DNA of 64,000 nucleotides from Lewinella sp. JB7 (lineage in GTDB: Bacteria > Bacteroidota > Bacteroidia > Chitinophagales > Saprospiraceae): positions 62,001-126,000 of the forward strand of contig NZ_JANCTD010000009.1 of NCBI RefSeq assembly GCF_024297185.1, written 5' to 3'. The notes under the pieces were generated by a model that was given only the letters and a program-made list of their open reading frames with translations, did not search any database and had not been told where the DNA came from. This document shows positions 43,344-52,553 of the stretch, in pieces. A program made the position numbers and the translations under genes. Position 1 is the first letter of the stretch, and each line of letters begins with the position of its first letter.

Positions 43344-44420
43344 CTAGCGCGGAATTTCCAGTTCTTCCAGGATCTCCCGGATCACGTCGCGGGTGTCGAA
43401 GCCCTCCATCTCCCGCTCCGGCGTAAGGATGATGCGATGGTTGAGGGCGGGGAAGGCGACCAGTTGAATATCGTCGGGGGTCACGAAATCCCGACCGTCC
43501 AGGGCCGCCACCGCTTTGGCCAGTCGGAGAATCGCCAGCGAGGCCCGGGGTGAGGCCCCCAGGTACAGAGCGGGATGCGTCCGGGTACGGTACACCAGCG
43601 CGGCAATGTAGTCGAGCAATTCGTCGCGGATGAAGATGCGCTCGACTACGCCCCGGTACCGGGCCACCATTTCTTTCGACAGCACGGTTTGGACCTCCGT
43701 CTGCCGTCGTTGCCGGAAATCGCTGCGGAAGCGGTGCAGGATCTCCCGCTCGTCTTCCTGCCCCGGGTACTCCACGACGATCCGCACGAGAAAGCGGTCG
43801 AGCTGGGCTTCCGGCAGGCGGTAGGTGCCCTCCTGGTCGACGGGGTTTTGGGTGGCAATTACGAAAAAGGGGTCGGGCAGTGCGTGGGTGGTGCCGTCGA
43901 TGGTCACCTGTTGCTCGGCCATGACCTCAAAAAGAGCCGACTGAGTCTTGGCTGGCGCCCGGTTAATCTCGTCGATGAGAATAAGGTTGCCAAATACGGG
44001 CCCCGGATGAAACACGAAACGGGCTCCGGATGCCTGCAGTACGGTGGTTCCCGTTACGTCACTCGGCATTAGGTCGGGGGTGAACTGGATCCGACGGTAG
44101 TCGGCGTCCACCGTTTTAGCGATCAGGCGGGCGGTTAGGGTCTTGGCGATCCCGGGGACCCCTTCCACCAGCGCGTGCCCTCCGGCCAGCAGGGAAACGA
44201 TGAGTAGGTCGATGAGGTCGCGCTGCCCCACGATGAGTTTGCTCACCTCCGACCGGATCCGTCCGGCGGCTTCGTGCAGACCTTCCAGATCGACGCGGTC
44301 CTCGGGCGGCAGGGTATGACTGGACTGCTCTTCACCGGTCGGGTCGGTTAGGGCCTCCGGGCTGGCCTTCAGTTCGTTGCCGGCATTTCGGGCGGGGTCG
44401 CGGGTGCTGGGTTCTTCCAT
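43344..44420 (-). CDS. MoxR-family AAA+ ATPase
   Basis: 358 residues. [20 protein letters not shown] is the Walker A region, [15 protein letters not shown] the Walker [21 protein letters not shown] the sensor 1 region and [20 protein letters not shown] the sensor 2/arginine helix. These ATPases act as chaperones for metal or cofactor insertion, usually with VWA-domain partners and a DUF58 protein encoded next to them. Here no such partner follows; the downstream gene is the MtfA-like membrane protein. The N-terminal ~45 residues are charged and probably disordered. TACCTTTA at 44432-44439 (minus) is a near -7 box. Confidence 0.93.
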   Translation of the reverse strand: MEEPSTRDPARNAGNELKASPEALTDPTGEEQSSHTLPPEDRVDLEGLHEAAGRIRSEVSKLIVGQRDLIDLLIVSLLAGGHALVEGVPGIAKTLTARLIAKTVDADYRRIQFTPDLMPSDVTGTTVLQASGARFVFHPGPVFGNLILIDEINRAPAKTQSALFEVMAEQQVTIDGTTHALPDPFFVIATQNPVDQEGTYRLPEAQLDRFLVRIVVEYPGQEDEREILHRFRSDFRQRRQTEVQTVLSKEMVARYRGVVERIFIRDELLDYIAALVYRTRTHPALYLGASPRASLAILRLAKAVAALDGRDFVTPDDIQLVAFPALNHRIILTPEREMEGFDTRDVIREILEELEIPR

Positions 44421-44431
44421 AAAGCAAACAC

Positions 44432-44439
44432 TAAAGGTA
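44432..44439 (-). promoter_or_regulatory. Near -7 box TACCTTTA before moxR-like gene
   Basis: One mismatch (final base) to TAnnTTTG on the minus strand, ending 11 bp before the MoxR ATG at 44420. It lies in the 50-bp gap after the preceding gene. Confidence 0.35.
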
Positions 44440-44470
44440 ATAACTTAGACATCGCGCTCACCCGCCCGGC

Positions 44471-45289
44471 TCACGGAGTGCCGTTGGCCAGCTCCCGCGC
44501 TACGCCGCCCGCTTTTTCCGGAAAACGCTGCGCGAAGATCGGGCCGTGGGTATGAAAAATAGTCAGGGTAATCGCGGGGAGGTCCAATTCCTCCAGGCCG
44601 ATAAACTCACGGAGAGCCGATTCGGAAAAGCCGGTCAGGGCTTCCACTTCCGGGTAGGTCAGGGTATGCGGGAGAAGCGCCGTCCGCACCCCGGGAGCCG
44701 TATGGAACAACGCCCGGCTGTATTCGTAGATGCCGAGGTGCAGGTACTTGTCCGGTTCCACCACCGAGCGCACGAAGTAGTTGAGGGTGTAAATGATGAC
44801 GCCGTCCGGGGGGTACAACTCGGATGAGTGTAGCCGGTCGTGCTCGGGGGTCGGGAACAGGTGGGGATAAAACACGACGTTCTCGAAGCCCGGAATGAGG
44901 AATTCCTCCCAGTAAAAGGTTACCGTCGCCGCCGATGCCGCGACCATGAGGCGAACGTCGGGGGGGATGTTCTCGATGGCCATGCCCGTATACTCCGTCG
45001 CTTCCCGGATCAGGAAGGCGCGCCGCCGAAAATCACGTTTTCCCGCAAGGTCAAGCGTACGGTAAAGGGGAAACCGCTCCAGGATCGGCGCCATGTCGGT
45101 CGGCAGGTCCGGCGGGTTACGCTTCCAGTACCACCACCGAATCTGGGGGGAGAGAGTGTACACGCCCGCGGCGGCGATGGCGGGCAGCAGCATGAGCCAG
45201 GTGTAGGTGTCGCCCGTCTGCCAGGTGAGTACCGCTCCGAGCAGAATGAGGCAGAGGGCGGCGAGGTAAGTGGCGCGGACGGGATCCAT
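44471..45289 (-). CDS. MtfA-like (M90) membrane protein lacking the zinc motif
   Basis: 272 residues. Two hydrophobic helices (about 7-24 and 31-46) are followed by a domain resembling the MtfA/M90 peptidase: RFPLYRTLDLAGKRDFRRRA, PPDVRLMVAASAATVTFYW and IPGFENVVFYPHLF match the family order. Where active members have HEFAH, this protein has YEYSR (188-192). Both zinc His are thus missing and it is probably not a peptidase. MtfA binds the repressor Mlc in E. coli; a binding-only role is possible here. Same strand as the MoxR gene, 50 bp apart. The assignment is by block resemblance. Confidence 0.65.
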   Translation of the reverse strand: MDPVRATYLAALCLILLGAVLTWQTGDTYTWLMLLPAIAAAGVYTLSPQIRWWYWKRNPPDLPTDMAPILERFPLYRTLDLAGKRDFRRRAFLIREATEYTGMAIENIPPDVRLMVAASAATVTFYWEEFLIPGFENVVFYPHLFPTPEHDRLHSSELYPPDGVIIYTLNYFVRSVVEPDKYLHLGIYEYSRALFHTAPGVRTALLPHTLTYPEVEALTGFSESALREFIGLEELDLPAITLTIFHTHGPIFAQRFPEKAGGVARELANGTP

Positions 45290-45405
45290 AGGGAGGTGAC
45301 GAAAGTGAGGGGCGAAAGGTTCAATTTCTACACGGGACGGCGGCGGGATGTTGACGGGAAAGCCTTATATTACTTTCACCCCGGAAAGCCGCAAATTCAA
45401 CTGTC

Positions 45406-45831
45406 ATGATGAACGAAGAAGTGCGGACGATCATGTCGACGGATGTAGTAACCGCCTACCCCTTTCAGTCCGTCGGAGATGCAGCAAAGATCATGCTGCG
45501 CAACCAACTCCAGCAATTGCCGGTGGTCGATAGTACGGGACGTCTCCTCGGCCTGATCACCTCCTACGACATGTGGCGCGACTGCCGCCGCAACCGACAC
45601 AGCGAAAATCGCGCCGTCAGTGAGGTCATGAACGTGCACGTCGTGAAGCTGGCCCCGAAGGATAAGGTCGGTACGGCCGCCGAACTCTTTATGGACCGCC
45701 GTTTCAAGACCCTGCCCGTCGTAAATCTCGATGGCAAACTGAAGGGCGTAGTCACGGCCTTCGACGTGATCCGCTACAGCCTGAAGCGCGAATACCGCGA
45801 ACCGATCCTGTACCGGGAGGTCCTGCTGTAG
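45406..45831 (+). CDS. Tandem CBS-domain protein
   Basis: 141 residues made of one CBS pair: domain 1 about 8-60 (VRTIMSTDVVTAYPFQSVGD, LLGLITSYDMWRD) and domain 2 about 78-130 (EVMNVHVVKLAPKDKVGT, LKGVVTAFDVIRYSL). CBS pairs bind adenine nucleotides or SAM and usually regulate another protein; no partner domain is attached. ATG-ATG at 45406 gives two equivalent starts. Convergent with the oxoamine synthase gene, 49 bp apart. Confidence 0.9.
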   Translation: MMNEEVRTIMSTDVVTAYPFQSVGDAAKIMLRNQLQQLPVVDSTGRLLGLITSYDMWRDCRRNRHSENRAVSEVMNVHVVKLAPKDKVGTAAELFMDRRFKTLPVVNLDGKLKGVVTAFDVIRYSLKREYREPILYREVLL

Positions 45832-45880
45832 CGCCGCCTCCAAACCGTGAGTTTACCTGACGCCCCGGCCGACATCGTCC

Positions 45881-47146
45881 CTATACGACGTTGATCTCAC
45901 CGGCGCGGAACATCTGGCCCATCTTCTCGTAGGACCCGTCTTCCAGTTTGCCACGCACGGCCTTAAAGGCATCAATGGTCGTCTGGATATCCTCCGCGGT
46001 ATGCTCGGCCGTGGGAATGAGTCGCAGGATCAACTGGCCCTTCGGGATCACCGGGGGCAGCACGACGGAACAGAAGATGTTGTAGTTCTCCCGCATGTCG
46101 TAAATAAGGGCACCGGCCTCGTAGGGGCTACCCTTCATGTATACGGGCGTAACGCAGGCACCGGTATTGCCGATGTCGAAACCGGCCTCGCGGAGTCCGT
46201 CCTGTAGGTGATTGACGTTCTTCCACAGTTTTTCGCGCAGTTCGGGTTGCTCGCGCAGTAGTTTCAGGCGGGCCAGGGCCCCCTTGACCATCGGCATACA
46301 GAGGCTCTTGGCGAAAACCTGGCTGCGGAGGTTGTAGCGCATGAACTCGATGATATCCCGGTCGGCACTTACGAAAGCACCGAAGCCCGACATCGCCTTC
46401 GCGAAGGTGCTGAAGTATACGTCGATCTGATCCTGTACGCCCTGCGCTTCGCCGGCGCCGGCGCCCGTTTCACCCATCGTACCGAAGCCGTGGGCGTCGT
46501 CGACCAGGAGGCGGAAGCCGTACTTCTCCTTGTATTCGCAGATCTCTTTAAGGATACCTTGCTCGCCGCGCATGCCGAATACGCCTTCGGTAATGACGAG
46601 AATGCCGGAGTCGCGCTTCTCCGCTTCTTTCTTAGCTTGCTCCATGCGCACGACGAAGTGCTCGATGTCGTTGTGCTTGAAGGCATATTTGGGGCCCTGG
46701 TGCATGCGGATACCGTCCATGATACAGGCGTGATCGTCGCGGTCGTACACCACCACGTCGTGACGGGTGAGGCAGGCGTCGACGACCGACATGATGCCCT
46801 GGTAGCCGAAGTTGAGTAGCAGGGCCGCTTCCTTCTGGGTGAAATCGGCGAGCTCCTGCTCGAGTTGCAGGTGGGCATCGGTCTCGCCGCTCATGATCCG
46901 GGCGCCCATGGGGTAAGCCAGTCCGTACTCGGCGGCGGATTCCGCGTCGGCCTTGCGTACGTCGGGGTGGTTCGTGATGCCGAGGTAGGAGTTGATGCTC
47001 CAGATGATACACTCCTTTCCGCGAAAGGTCATACGCGGCCCGAGCTCTCCCTCTAGTTTGGGGAAGGAAAAGTAGCCGTGGGCTACGTCCTGGTACTGCC
47101 CGAGGGGGCCCTTGAATTCGCGGAACTTGTCGAAGAGGTCTTTCAT
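45881..47146 (-). CDS. Alpha-oxoamine synthase family PLP enzyme (KBL/SPT/BioF type)
   Basis: 421 residues, fold type I. NSYLGITNHPDVRKADAESA, GARIMSGETDAHLQLEQEL and LLVDDAHGFGTMGETGAG are family blocks; the PLP lysine is in YFSTFAKAMSGFGAFV. Members condense an acyl-CoA with an amino acid: glycine (KBL), alanine (BioF), serine (SPT) or cysteate (sulfonolipid synthesis, known in Bacteroidota). The active-site sequence does not let me pick the substrate, but a lipid role such as sphingolipid or sulfonolipid synthesis is plausible. A perfect -7 box lies 25 bp upstream. Confidence 0.88.
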   Translation of the reverse strand: MKDLFDKFREFKGPLGQYQDVAHGYFSFPKLEGELGPRMTFRGKECIIWSINSYLGITNHPDVRKADAESAAEYGLAYPMGARIMSGETDAHLQLEQELADFTQKEAALLLNFGYQGIMSVVDACLTRHDVVVYDRDDHACIMDGIRMHQGPKYAFKHNDIEHFVVRMEQAKKEAEKRDSGILVITEGVFGMRGEQGILKEICEYKEKYGFRLLVDDAHGFGTMGETGAGAGEAQGVQDQIDVYFSTFAKAMSGFGAFVSADRDIIEFMRYNLRSQVFAKSLCMPMVKGALARLKLLREQPELREKLWKNVNHLQDGLREAGFDIGNTGACVTPVYMKGSPYEAGALIYDMRENYNIFCSVVLPPVIPKGQLILRLIPTAEHTAEDIQTTIDAFKAVRGKLEDGSYEKMGQMFRAGEINVV

Positions 47147-47171
47147 GCGTCAGGGTTGCGTTTAGCGGGGG

Positions 47172-47179
47172 CAAAGATA
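47172..47179 (-). promoter_or_regulatory. -7 box TATCTTTG of the oxoamine synthase gene
   Basis: Perfect TAnnTTTG match on the minus strand, 25 bp before the ATG at 47146. No TTTG at the usual -33 distance. Confidence 0.5.
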
Positions 47180-47242
47180 AGACCTGACGGGAATTATCCG
47201 TTAGACCGTGCTTTAGTTCACTTTACCGGGGCGGCGTGGCCC

Positions 47243-47610
47243 GTGTAGCGACGACTTGAGTCGTCCGGCTGTACGACCTTATCGAGGCGGTGAAGCAGTG
47301 TAGCGACGACTTGAGTCGTCCGGCTGTACGACCTTATCGGGGCGGTGGTGCCCGTGTAGCGACGACTTGATTCGTCCGGCTGTACGACTTCATCGGGGCG
47401 GTGGGGCAGTGTAGTGACGACTTGAGTCGTCCGGCTGTACGACCTTATCGGGGCGGCGAGGCACGTGTAGCGACGACTTGAGTCGTCCGGCTGTACGACC
47501 TTGCCGGGCCGGCGGGGCAGTGTAGCGACGACTTGAGTCGTCCGGCTGCATGACTTTACCGGGGCGGCGGTGCCCGTGTAGCGATGACTTGAGTCGTCCG
47601 GCTGTATAAC
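47243..47610. repeat. Tandem repeat array C (seven ~55.5-bp units with hairpin GACGACT..AGTCGTC)
   Basis: Units start at 47243, 47298, 47354, 47409, 47465, 47520 and 47576, alternating 55 and 56 bp. The spacer alternates CCCGTG and CAGTG, so the real period is a 111-bp pair. Each contains GTGTAGCGACGACTTGAGTC, whose GACGACT and AGTCGTC arms pair. Array D has the same element with a G:C in place of one A:T pair. Confidence 0.92.
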
Positions 47611-47729
47611 CTACGCGAGCTACGGAAACGCGGTTACTGCTTCAATCGGGTGCCTATTAGTGGCCTATGCGACTGAATGGGAGGGACTGTCGGTAAAGGT
47701 GGGGGTTAGGGGCGGCGAGGCGTTGGGGG

Positions 47730-47791
47730 CAGCGTAACGGCTGAAGCATTCGCTACACGGAGGCAGCGAAACGGCTGAAGCCGTCGCTACA
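47730..47791 (-). repeat. Two inverted copies of the GACGGCT/AGCCGT hairpin element
   Basis: On the minus strand TGTAGCGACGGCTTCAGCCG (47772-47791) and a degenerate copy (47730-47758) match array C and D elements, with loop TC instead of TG. They directly follow the stop of the T9SS gene (47795). The rest of 47611-47794 shows nothing else. Confidence 0.7.
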
Positions 47792-47794
47792 GAT

Positions 47795-49648
47795 TTACTC
47801 CAGCACGACGAAACTGCCCGAATACCGCTGCACCACACCATCCAAAAAAGCGATGTCGGCTACATAGACGTAAGTACCTACCGGTGCCGGCCGTCCCCCA
47901 ATCGTTCCGTCCCAGCCACCGCTTTCGTCGTTCACTGCCAGGTTCGATCCCGTGAAGACCTCGGCCCCCCACCGGCTATAGATGCGCAAATTGACGATTC
48001 CGAGCACATTGGGCGATTTACCGAATACGGCAAAGCGGTCGTTGTGACCATCGCCGTTCGGAGAGATCGCGTTCGGGATGTACACCAACCGGTCGGCCGT
48101 CACCTGCAGGGTAATGGAGTCGCTGGCTACGCATCCGTCATCGGAGGTAGCCTGTAAACCGACGGTGACCGTCCGGGGGGGGAGTACCACGACCGCGGAG
48201 CAAAGCGAATCGCAGACGATCAGGCCCTCCGGACTCCACCGGTACCCGACGATGGGCTGCGTACCGCTGACGAAGAGTTCCGTGGAATCGCCCAGCACCA
48301 GCGTCCGGTCAGCCCCCAGGTCGACGGTGAAGGGAAACGGACTGCGCAGACGAACCGTGTCTTCGGTCGTACAGCCGTACCGGTCCTCGAGTCGGTAGGC
48401 GTAGGCTCCCTCCCCCAGGGAATCGATGGGTACGGTGAGCTCCGCCGGACGGCCACCGAAAGTATAGCCGTAGGGTGAACGGCCGCCCCCGATGCTGTCC
48501 AGCACGACCCTGCCGTCGGTGGTGTACGAACAACTTGGATCGGCGACCGAGAAGTAACCGGTCAGTCCCGGATCGGCTACAACCGTCAAATCCAGGCGGA
48601 CGATGCTGTCGCAGCCCAGGGAGGAACGTAGGCTATCCACGTACACGCCACTGCTATCGTAGACGGAGGTGCCGACGGTCACCGTCAGTCCGGCGCAGAT
48701 CGTATCCACTACCGTGTAGCGCTTGGGTACGACGTTCACCACCTTGGTATTCGAGACGATCCGGCACTTGCTGCTCTCCAGATTGGCGGCACTATTAGCC
48801 AGGAGATAGCGGTAGTAATAGCGTCCGCTGCTCAGTTCCCGGTGTCGGTAGGTGCGATCGCGTTCGCCCGGCAGGTCCGACCAGGTGCCGCCCCCGTCGT
48901 CGCTGCGTTGCCACTGCAGGGCCGGCGTGGGAAATTGGTCGCCATTGATGGTCGCGCGTAGGTCGATGGGGTTGCCGTCTTCGCAGATGTTGGCGACCTC
49001 CAGGGGCAGGATCAGGGCCTCGGGACCGCAGGCGCGGAAGCTGATGTTGTCGAGGGCCAGGTCATTTCCCTGTCCGCCGGGGGCGTTGTTCCGGAGCGCG
49101 AGGGTCACGGAGGTTTGGCCGGGCAGGGTGGTAAAGGTAAAGCCGTAAGTATGCCACCGCTCGTCCTCGGGAATGTTGCCGGTGGTGAAGTACTCCTGAT
49201 TATCGATCAGAAAGGATACGTTGGGCAGGATGATGTTGCTGCCCCGCTGCAGAATATTGCTGATGTCGGCGGAGAATTGATAGAGCGTATTCTCGCAGAG
49301 ACTGTCGACGACCTGTTCGTAGAACAGCCCCGGTTCGAAACTGGCGTTTACGATCATCATGTAACCGTTCGGATCGCTGCTGTTATCTCCGAAGCGTCTC
49401 CAGGACCCGAAAGACTGTTGCCAGCGGCCCATATCGTTGGTTATCGTGTAGAAACCGTCGTTTGGTGGCGGGCTGGTCTGGTAGCGAAATCCCGGAGCAA
49501 TGCCGGGATCGGTGGCCGGTATGTTGGCTGCCCCACTGCCGAAATCACCGTCCGTGAAGATGTTTTCCCCCAGATTCCCGCTGCACTGTTGGGCTACCAG
49601 GCACCGACCGAACACTAGAAGCAGAACGATGGAAATCGAGGTACGCAT
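47795..49648 (-). CDS. T9SS type B (gliding motility-associated C-terminal) surface protein
   Basis: 617 residues. A signal peptide (SISIVLLLVFGRCLVAQQ) leads to a lectin/jellyroll-like N-terminal domain (NIFTDGDFGSGAANIPA) ending with LALDNISFRACG. Ig-like segments follow (WQRSDDGGGTWSDLPG), and the last ~90 residues are a CHU_C domain: IPNAISPNGDGHNDRFAVFG, LRIYSRWGAEVFTG, GGWDGTIGGRPAPVGTYVY. This domain directs export through T9SS and attachment to the surface. Three repeats of the hairpin element family lie right after its stop. A -7 box TACTTTTG lies about 130 bp upstream. Confidence 0.9.
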   Translation of the reverse strand: MRTSISIVLLLVFGRCLVAQQCSGNLGENIFTDGDFGSGAANIPATDPGIAPGFRYQTSPPPNDGFYTITNDMGRWQQSFGSWRRFGDNSSDPNGYMMIVNASFEPGLFYEQVVDSLCENTLYQFSADISNILQRGSNIILPNVSFLIDNQEYFTTGNIPEDERWHTYGFTFTTLPGQTSVTLALRNNAPGGQGNDLALDNISFRACGPEALILPLEVANICEDGNPIDLRATINGDQFPTPALQWQRSDDGGGTWSDLPGERDRTYRHRELSSGRYYYRYLLANSAANLESSKCRIVSNTKVVNVVPKRYTVVDTICAGLTVTVGTSVYDSSGVYVDSLRSSLGCDSIVRLDLTVVADPGLTGYFSVADPSCSYTTDGRVVLDSIGGGRSPYGYTFGGRPAELTVPIDSLGEGAYAYRLEDRYGCTTEDTVRLRSPFPFTVDLGADRTLVLGDSTELFVSGTQPIVGYRWSPEGLIVCDSLCSAVVVLPPRTVTVGLQATSDDGCVASDSITLQVTADRLVYIPNAISPNGDGHNDRFAVFGKSPNVLGIVNLRIYSRWGAEVFTGSNLAVNDESGGWDGTIGGRPAPVGTYVYVADIAFLDGVVQRYSGSFVVLE

Positions 49649-50039
49649 GTAGGCAATGGTATCAGTCGGTGCAGCGGCTAAGGTAGTTATTGTGCGCGAG
49701 GGTTGCGATAAGCGGCGATCGGTGTCATCACAAATTTTACCTTAAGGAGCAATAGTGCGTGTGACCCGCCGTTACACAAAAGTAGGGACGGAGTTTGCCT
49801 AATCTAACTTTTCCCCGTCATCGGATTGAATCATTCGATGACCGTCCGTTCTTGCGCTATCGTTGTATCACTCACCGCGCCGTCCGGTAATTATTTTCCG
49901 GAGCGCAGCCCGCCGATTCCCAGAAACTTAATCTTTTGCCCCTTGCGAAAGTAGTATTACCGACACGCCTAACAAACTGAATCAACTGCCCGGCTTAGCG
50001 GTCTTGAGCCACGACCGTCACGGGAGGTTGAACTTACTC
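49649..50039. other. 391-bp divergent spacer with a 26-bp inverted repeat
   Basis: No gene. On the minus strand TACTTTTG at 49784-49777 is a perfect -7 box for the type B gene. A 7-bp inverted repeat, GTCATCG (49817-49823) and CGATGAC (49836-49842), surrounds GATTGAATCATT and could be an operator. On the plus strand TAATCTTTTG near 49929 is only a weak promoter for the type A gene. Confidence 0.4.
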
Positions 50040-51506
50040 ATGAGAAACTCAACCTTACCCCTGACCCTGGGCCTGCTGATGCTGTGCCCCCTCCCCGGCT
50101 ACGCGCAGTGCAGTCCGGGAATCATCACTAAGGCTCACACAAACACCGTATACGACGCCCTCCTCGACCCGGATGGCGACGGCTACATTACGGAATCCGG
50201 GGCCGTCTTCACGAGCGGTACTACGGAAATGGCCGAATTTGAGACTATTCCAAACAGCACGTCGGGATGGTTCGAAGTTCCGGACGTCAGTGAAGTGGAT
50301 TCGGACATTACCCCCAACTGTGGTAACCCCGATCTCATTCAGGACGCGGACGGTGGCGACTACGCTTTCTTCAACATCATCGACCCCACGCCGGGCATCC
50401 CCACCAGCGGCGATGAGTACATTCTGCTCCGCTTCCGGTTGGCCCAGCCGCCCCAGGGTAATTTCGGGTACAATTTCTTGGTAGATACGGATGCTTCTTT
50501 CGGGGCGGGCGTGGACACGAACAGTACCTGTGGCAATGCTGGCTTTGAGCGGGAAGTGCAGTTCGCGAATAAGGGGGGCAAGCAGGGGGTTAGCGTTTAC
50601 GACGTCGACGGCGCTACGGCGTTGGGTGCGGCAATCTGCAACCAGTGCGTTAGCGTGGCGGACGTGCAAAATGCCTGCGCCGCATCCTCCGGCAATTGCG
50701 GTACTTCCGATCCCCAATTCGTCACCGTGCCCCTGCCCCTGGTTCATCTCGGGGTGCCATCCAACATCGATCCGCTTGATCTTTACATCATGGTAGCCAC
50801 GGCGAGCTCGGGCAACGCCACCAGCGTCCTGGGCGGCGGCAACGTTACGGACCTGGGATCGCTGAACGACAAAGAAGACGGCTGTGGCTGCGCGGCCCAG
50901 AGCGGCTGTGCTCAATTTGACTGTCAATCCTCTTGCATCCAGCAGGTATACGCCAGCCTACCGGTCACCTTCACCCAATTCGAGGCCGAGGTATTTCCGG
51001 CGGACGTCCGGCTCCAGTGGGACATCACCACCGACGCCCGGAATGGCCACTTCTACCTGGAGCACAGTACGGACGGGGTGCACTTCTCGACCCTGCGGCA
51101 CTTCATCGGCAACCAGTTCACCCGCCAGTCCGGCGGCTACAATTACGTCCACCGTTCCCCCGCCGCGGGATTGAATTACTACCGCGTAAAACAGATCGAT
51201 TTCGACGGGTTCTACCGCTACAGCCCCATCGCCTCCATAAATTTCGGGCCGGAACGCACCTTGGACTTCGCCCTGGTCCCCAGCCTACACGCCGGTGGCC
51301 CCCTGGAACTGGAGATTTTCCACGCCAGCCCGGAGACGGCCGTCGTACTGTCCGTCTTTGACCTCTCCGGCCGGGTAGTCCTGCAGCAGGATAGCGCCGG
51401 CGACCGTATGATCGCGCTGAACGTAGATTCCCTTAATCCCGGAGCCTACCTCGTCCGCGTCCACGACGGTATTGACTTCGCTACCCGCCGTTTCCTCAAA
51501 CTGTAG
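50040..51506 (+). CDS. T9SS type A secreted protein
   Basis: About 488 residues from the ATG at 50040, with GGGAGG 11 bp upstream (an in-frame TTG lies at 50004). A signal peptide (LPLTLGLLMLCPLPGYAQ) is followed by a Cys-containing beta domain with DPDGDGYITESG, an acidic Ca-like loop. Next come VTFTQFEAEVFPADVRLQWD with NGHFYLEHSTDGVHF (fibronectin-like segment typical before the sorting domain). The last ~75 residues form the type A sorting domain: VVLSVFDLSGRVVLQQD, LNPGAYLVRVHDGIDFATRR, ending FLKL. Ligand or function unknown. Confidence 0.87.
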   Translation: MRNSTLPLTLGLLMLCPLPGYAQCSPGIITKAHTNTVYDALLDPDGDGYITESGAVFTSGTTEMAEFETIPNSTSGWFEVPDVSEVDSDITPNCGNPDLIQDADGGDYAFFNIIDPTPGIPTSGDEYILLRFRLAQPPQGNFGYNFLVDTDASFGAGVDTNSTCGNAGFEREVQFANKGGKQGVSVYDVDGATALGAAICNQCVSVADVQNACAASSGNCGTSDPQFVTVPLPLVHLGVPSNIDPLDLYIMVATASSGNATSVLGGGNVTDLGSLNDKEDGCGCAAQSGCAQFDCQSSCIQQVYASLPVTFTQFEAEVFPADVRLQWDITTDARNGHFYLEHSTDGVHFSTLRHFIGNQFTRQSGGYNYVHRSPAAGLNYYRVKQIDFDGFYRYSPIASINFGPERTLDFALVPSLHAGGPLELEIFHASPETAVVLSVFDLSGRVVLQQDSAGDRMIALNVDSLNPGAYLVRVHDGIDFATRRFLKL

Positions 51507-51743
51507 CGGCGGCGCGCGGGAGCAGAACCAACTCGCTAAAGCGGACGGTACGGGTATATGAGGATAACCGCCCGGGTACCAGACAGATGCTCTCCGGACG
51601 CCCAACGGTTTGCCTACCGGAGGGGATTGCTTCCCGCAAAAACACGGCACCCGCGTTCCCGCCAAAAAAGGGAATACCCGCCGAATGCCAAACGTTGAAG
51701 CGCAATTCGGGCGCGTGGTTTATTTTACCCCAAACCCCGAACG

Positions 51744-52508
51744 ATGATCCGCCCCTACCTCCTCGCCGAAACCAACTGGAAACACCTCACAGACGCCACC
51801 GTAGACCTCGCTATCCTCCCCTGGGGAGCCACCGAGGCGCACAATTACCACCTGCCCTACGGCACGGACAACATCGAAGCCGACGGCATAGCCACGGAGG
51901 CCGCCCGCCTCGCGTGGGAACGGGGAGCCAAGATCATGGTGCTGCCGACCATCCCCTTCGGCATCAATACCGGACAGTCGGACATCTTTCTGGACATCAA
52001 CCTCAACCCCAGCACGCAATTGGCCATTCTGCGCGACGTTGCCGCCACGCTGAACCGACAGGGGGTGAAGAAGCTGCTGGTCTTCAACAGCCACGGCGGC
52101 AACAGCTTCAAGGTGCTGCTGAAGGAACTCGGACTGGAGTACCCCGACATGTTCTTCTGCACCTCCGACTGGTTCCGCTCGCTCGACAAGACAAAGTACT
52201 TCGAGGAGGGAGGCGACCACGCCGACGAGATGGAAACGAGCCTCGTCATGCACCTGCGCCCGGAGCTCGTCTTACCCCTGGACGAGGCGGGCCCGGGAGA
52301 CGAACGGAAGCACCGGATCCATGCTTTCACCGAAGGGTGGGTATCGGCCGAGCGCCGCTGGTCGCAGGTGACGGACGATACCGGTATCGGCGACCCCCGC
52401 AAAGCTACCCGCGAGAAGGGGGAGCGCTACTTTCGGGACGTGACCGCTAAATTCGCCGACCTGTTCGTCGAGTTGACCGCCCTGGACATCGACGATATGT
52501 ACGCCTAG
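51744..52508 (+). CDS. Creatininase-family amidohydrolase
   Basis: 254 residues. The family motif is at the start: LAILPWGATEAHNYHLPYGT (Glu and His metal ligands), then DNIEADGIATEAAR (Asp), FNSHGGNSFK (His) and GGDHADEMETSLVMHLRP (Glu). These form the binuclear metal site. Members hydrolyse creatinine or related cyclic amides, or act in cofactor peptide processing (MftE) or riboflavin-type synthesis (ArfB), so the substrate is unknown. GTTTATTTTACC just upstream may contain the -7 box. It precedes a GNAT gene by about 45 bp. The 237-bp stretch 51507-51743 before it holds no gene. Confidence 0.9.
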   Translation: MIRPYLLAETNWKHLTDATVDLAILPWGATEAHNYHLPYGTDNIEADGIATEAARLAWERGAKIMVLPTIPFGINTGQSDIFLDINLNPSTQLAILRDVAATLNRQGVKKLLVFNSHGGNSFKVLLKELGLEYPDMFFCTSDWFRSLDKTKYFEEGGDHADEMETSLVMHLRPELVLPLDEAGPGDERKHRIHAFTEGWVSAERRWSQVTDDTGIGDPRKATREKGERYFRDVTAKFADLFVELTALDIDDMYA

Positions 52509-52553
52509 TTTCTCCCTACTGCAGTTAGATTGCTCAGTTTCCACCGCACGCCC

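Noticed and set aside
47243-47610. Possible CRISPR array
   Set aside because: The segments between the repeats are nearly identical to each other rather than unique spacers, and no cas gene is present.
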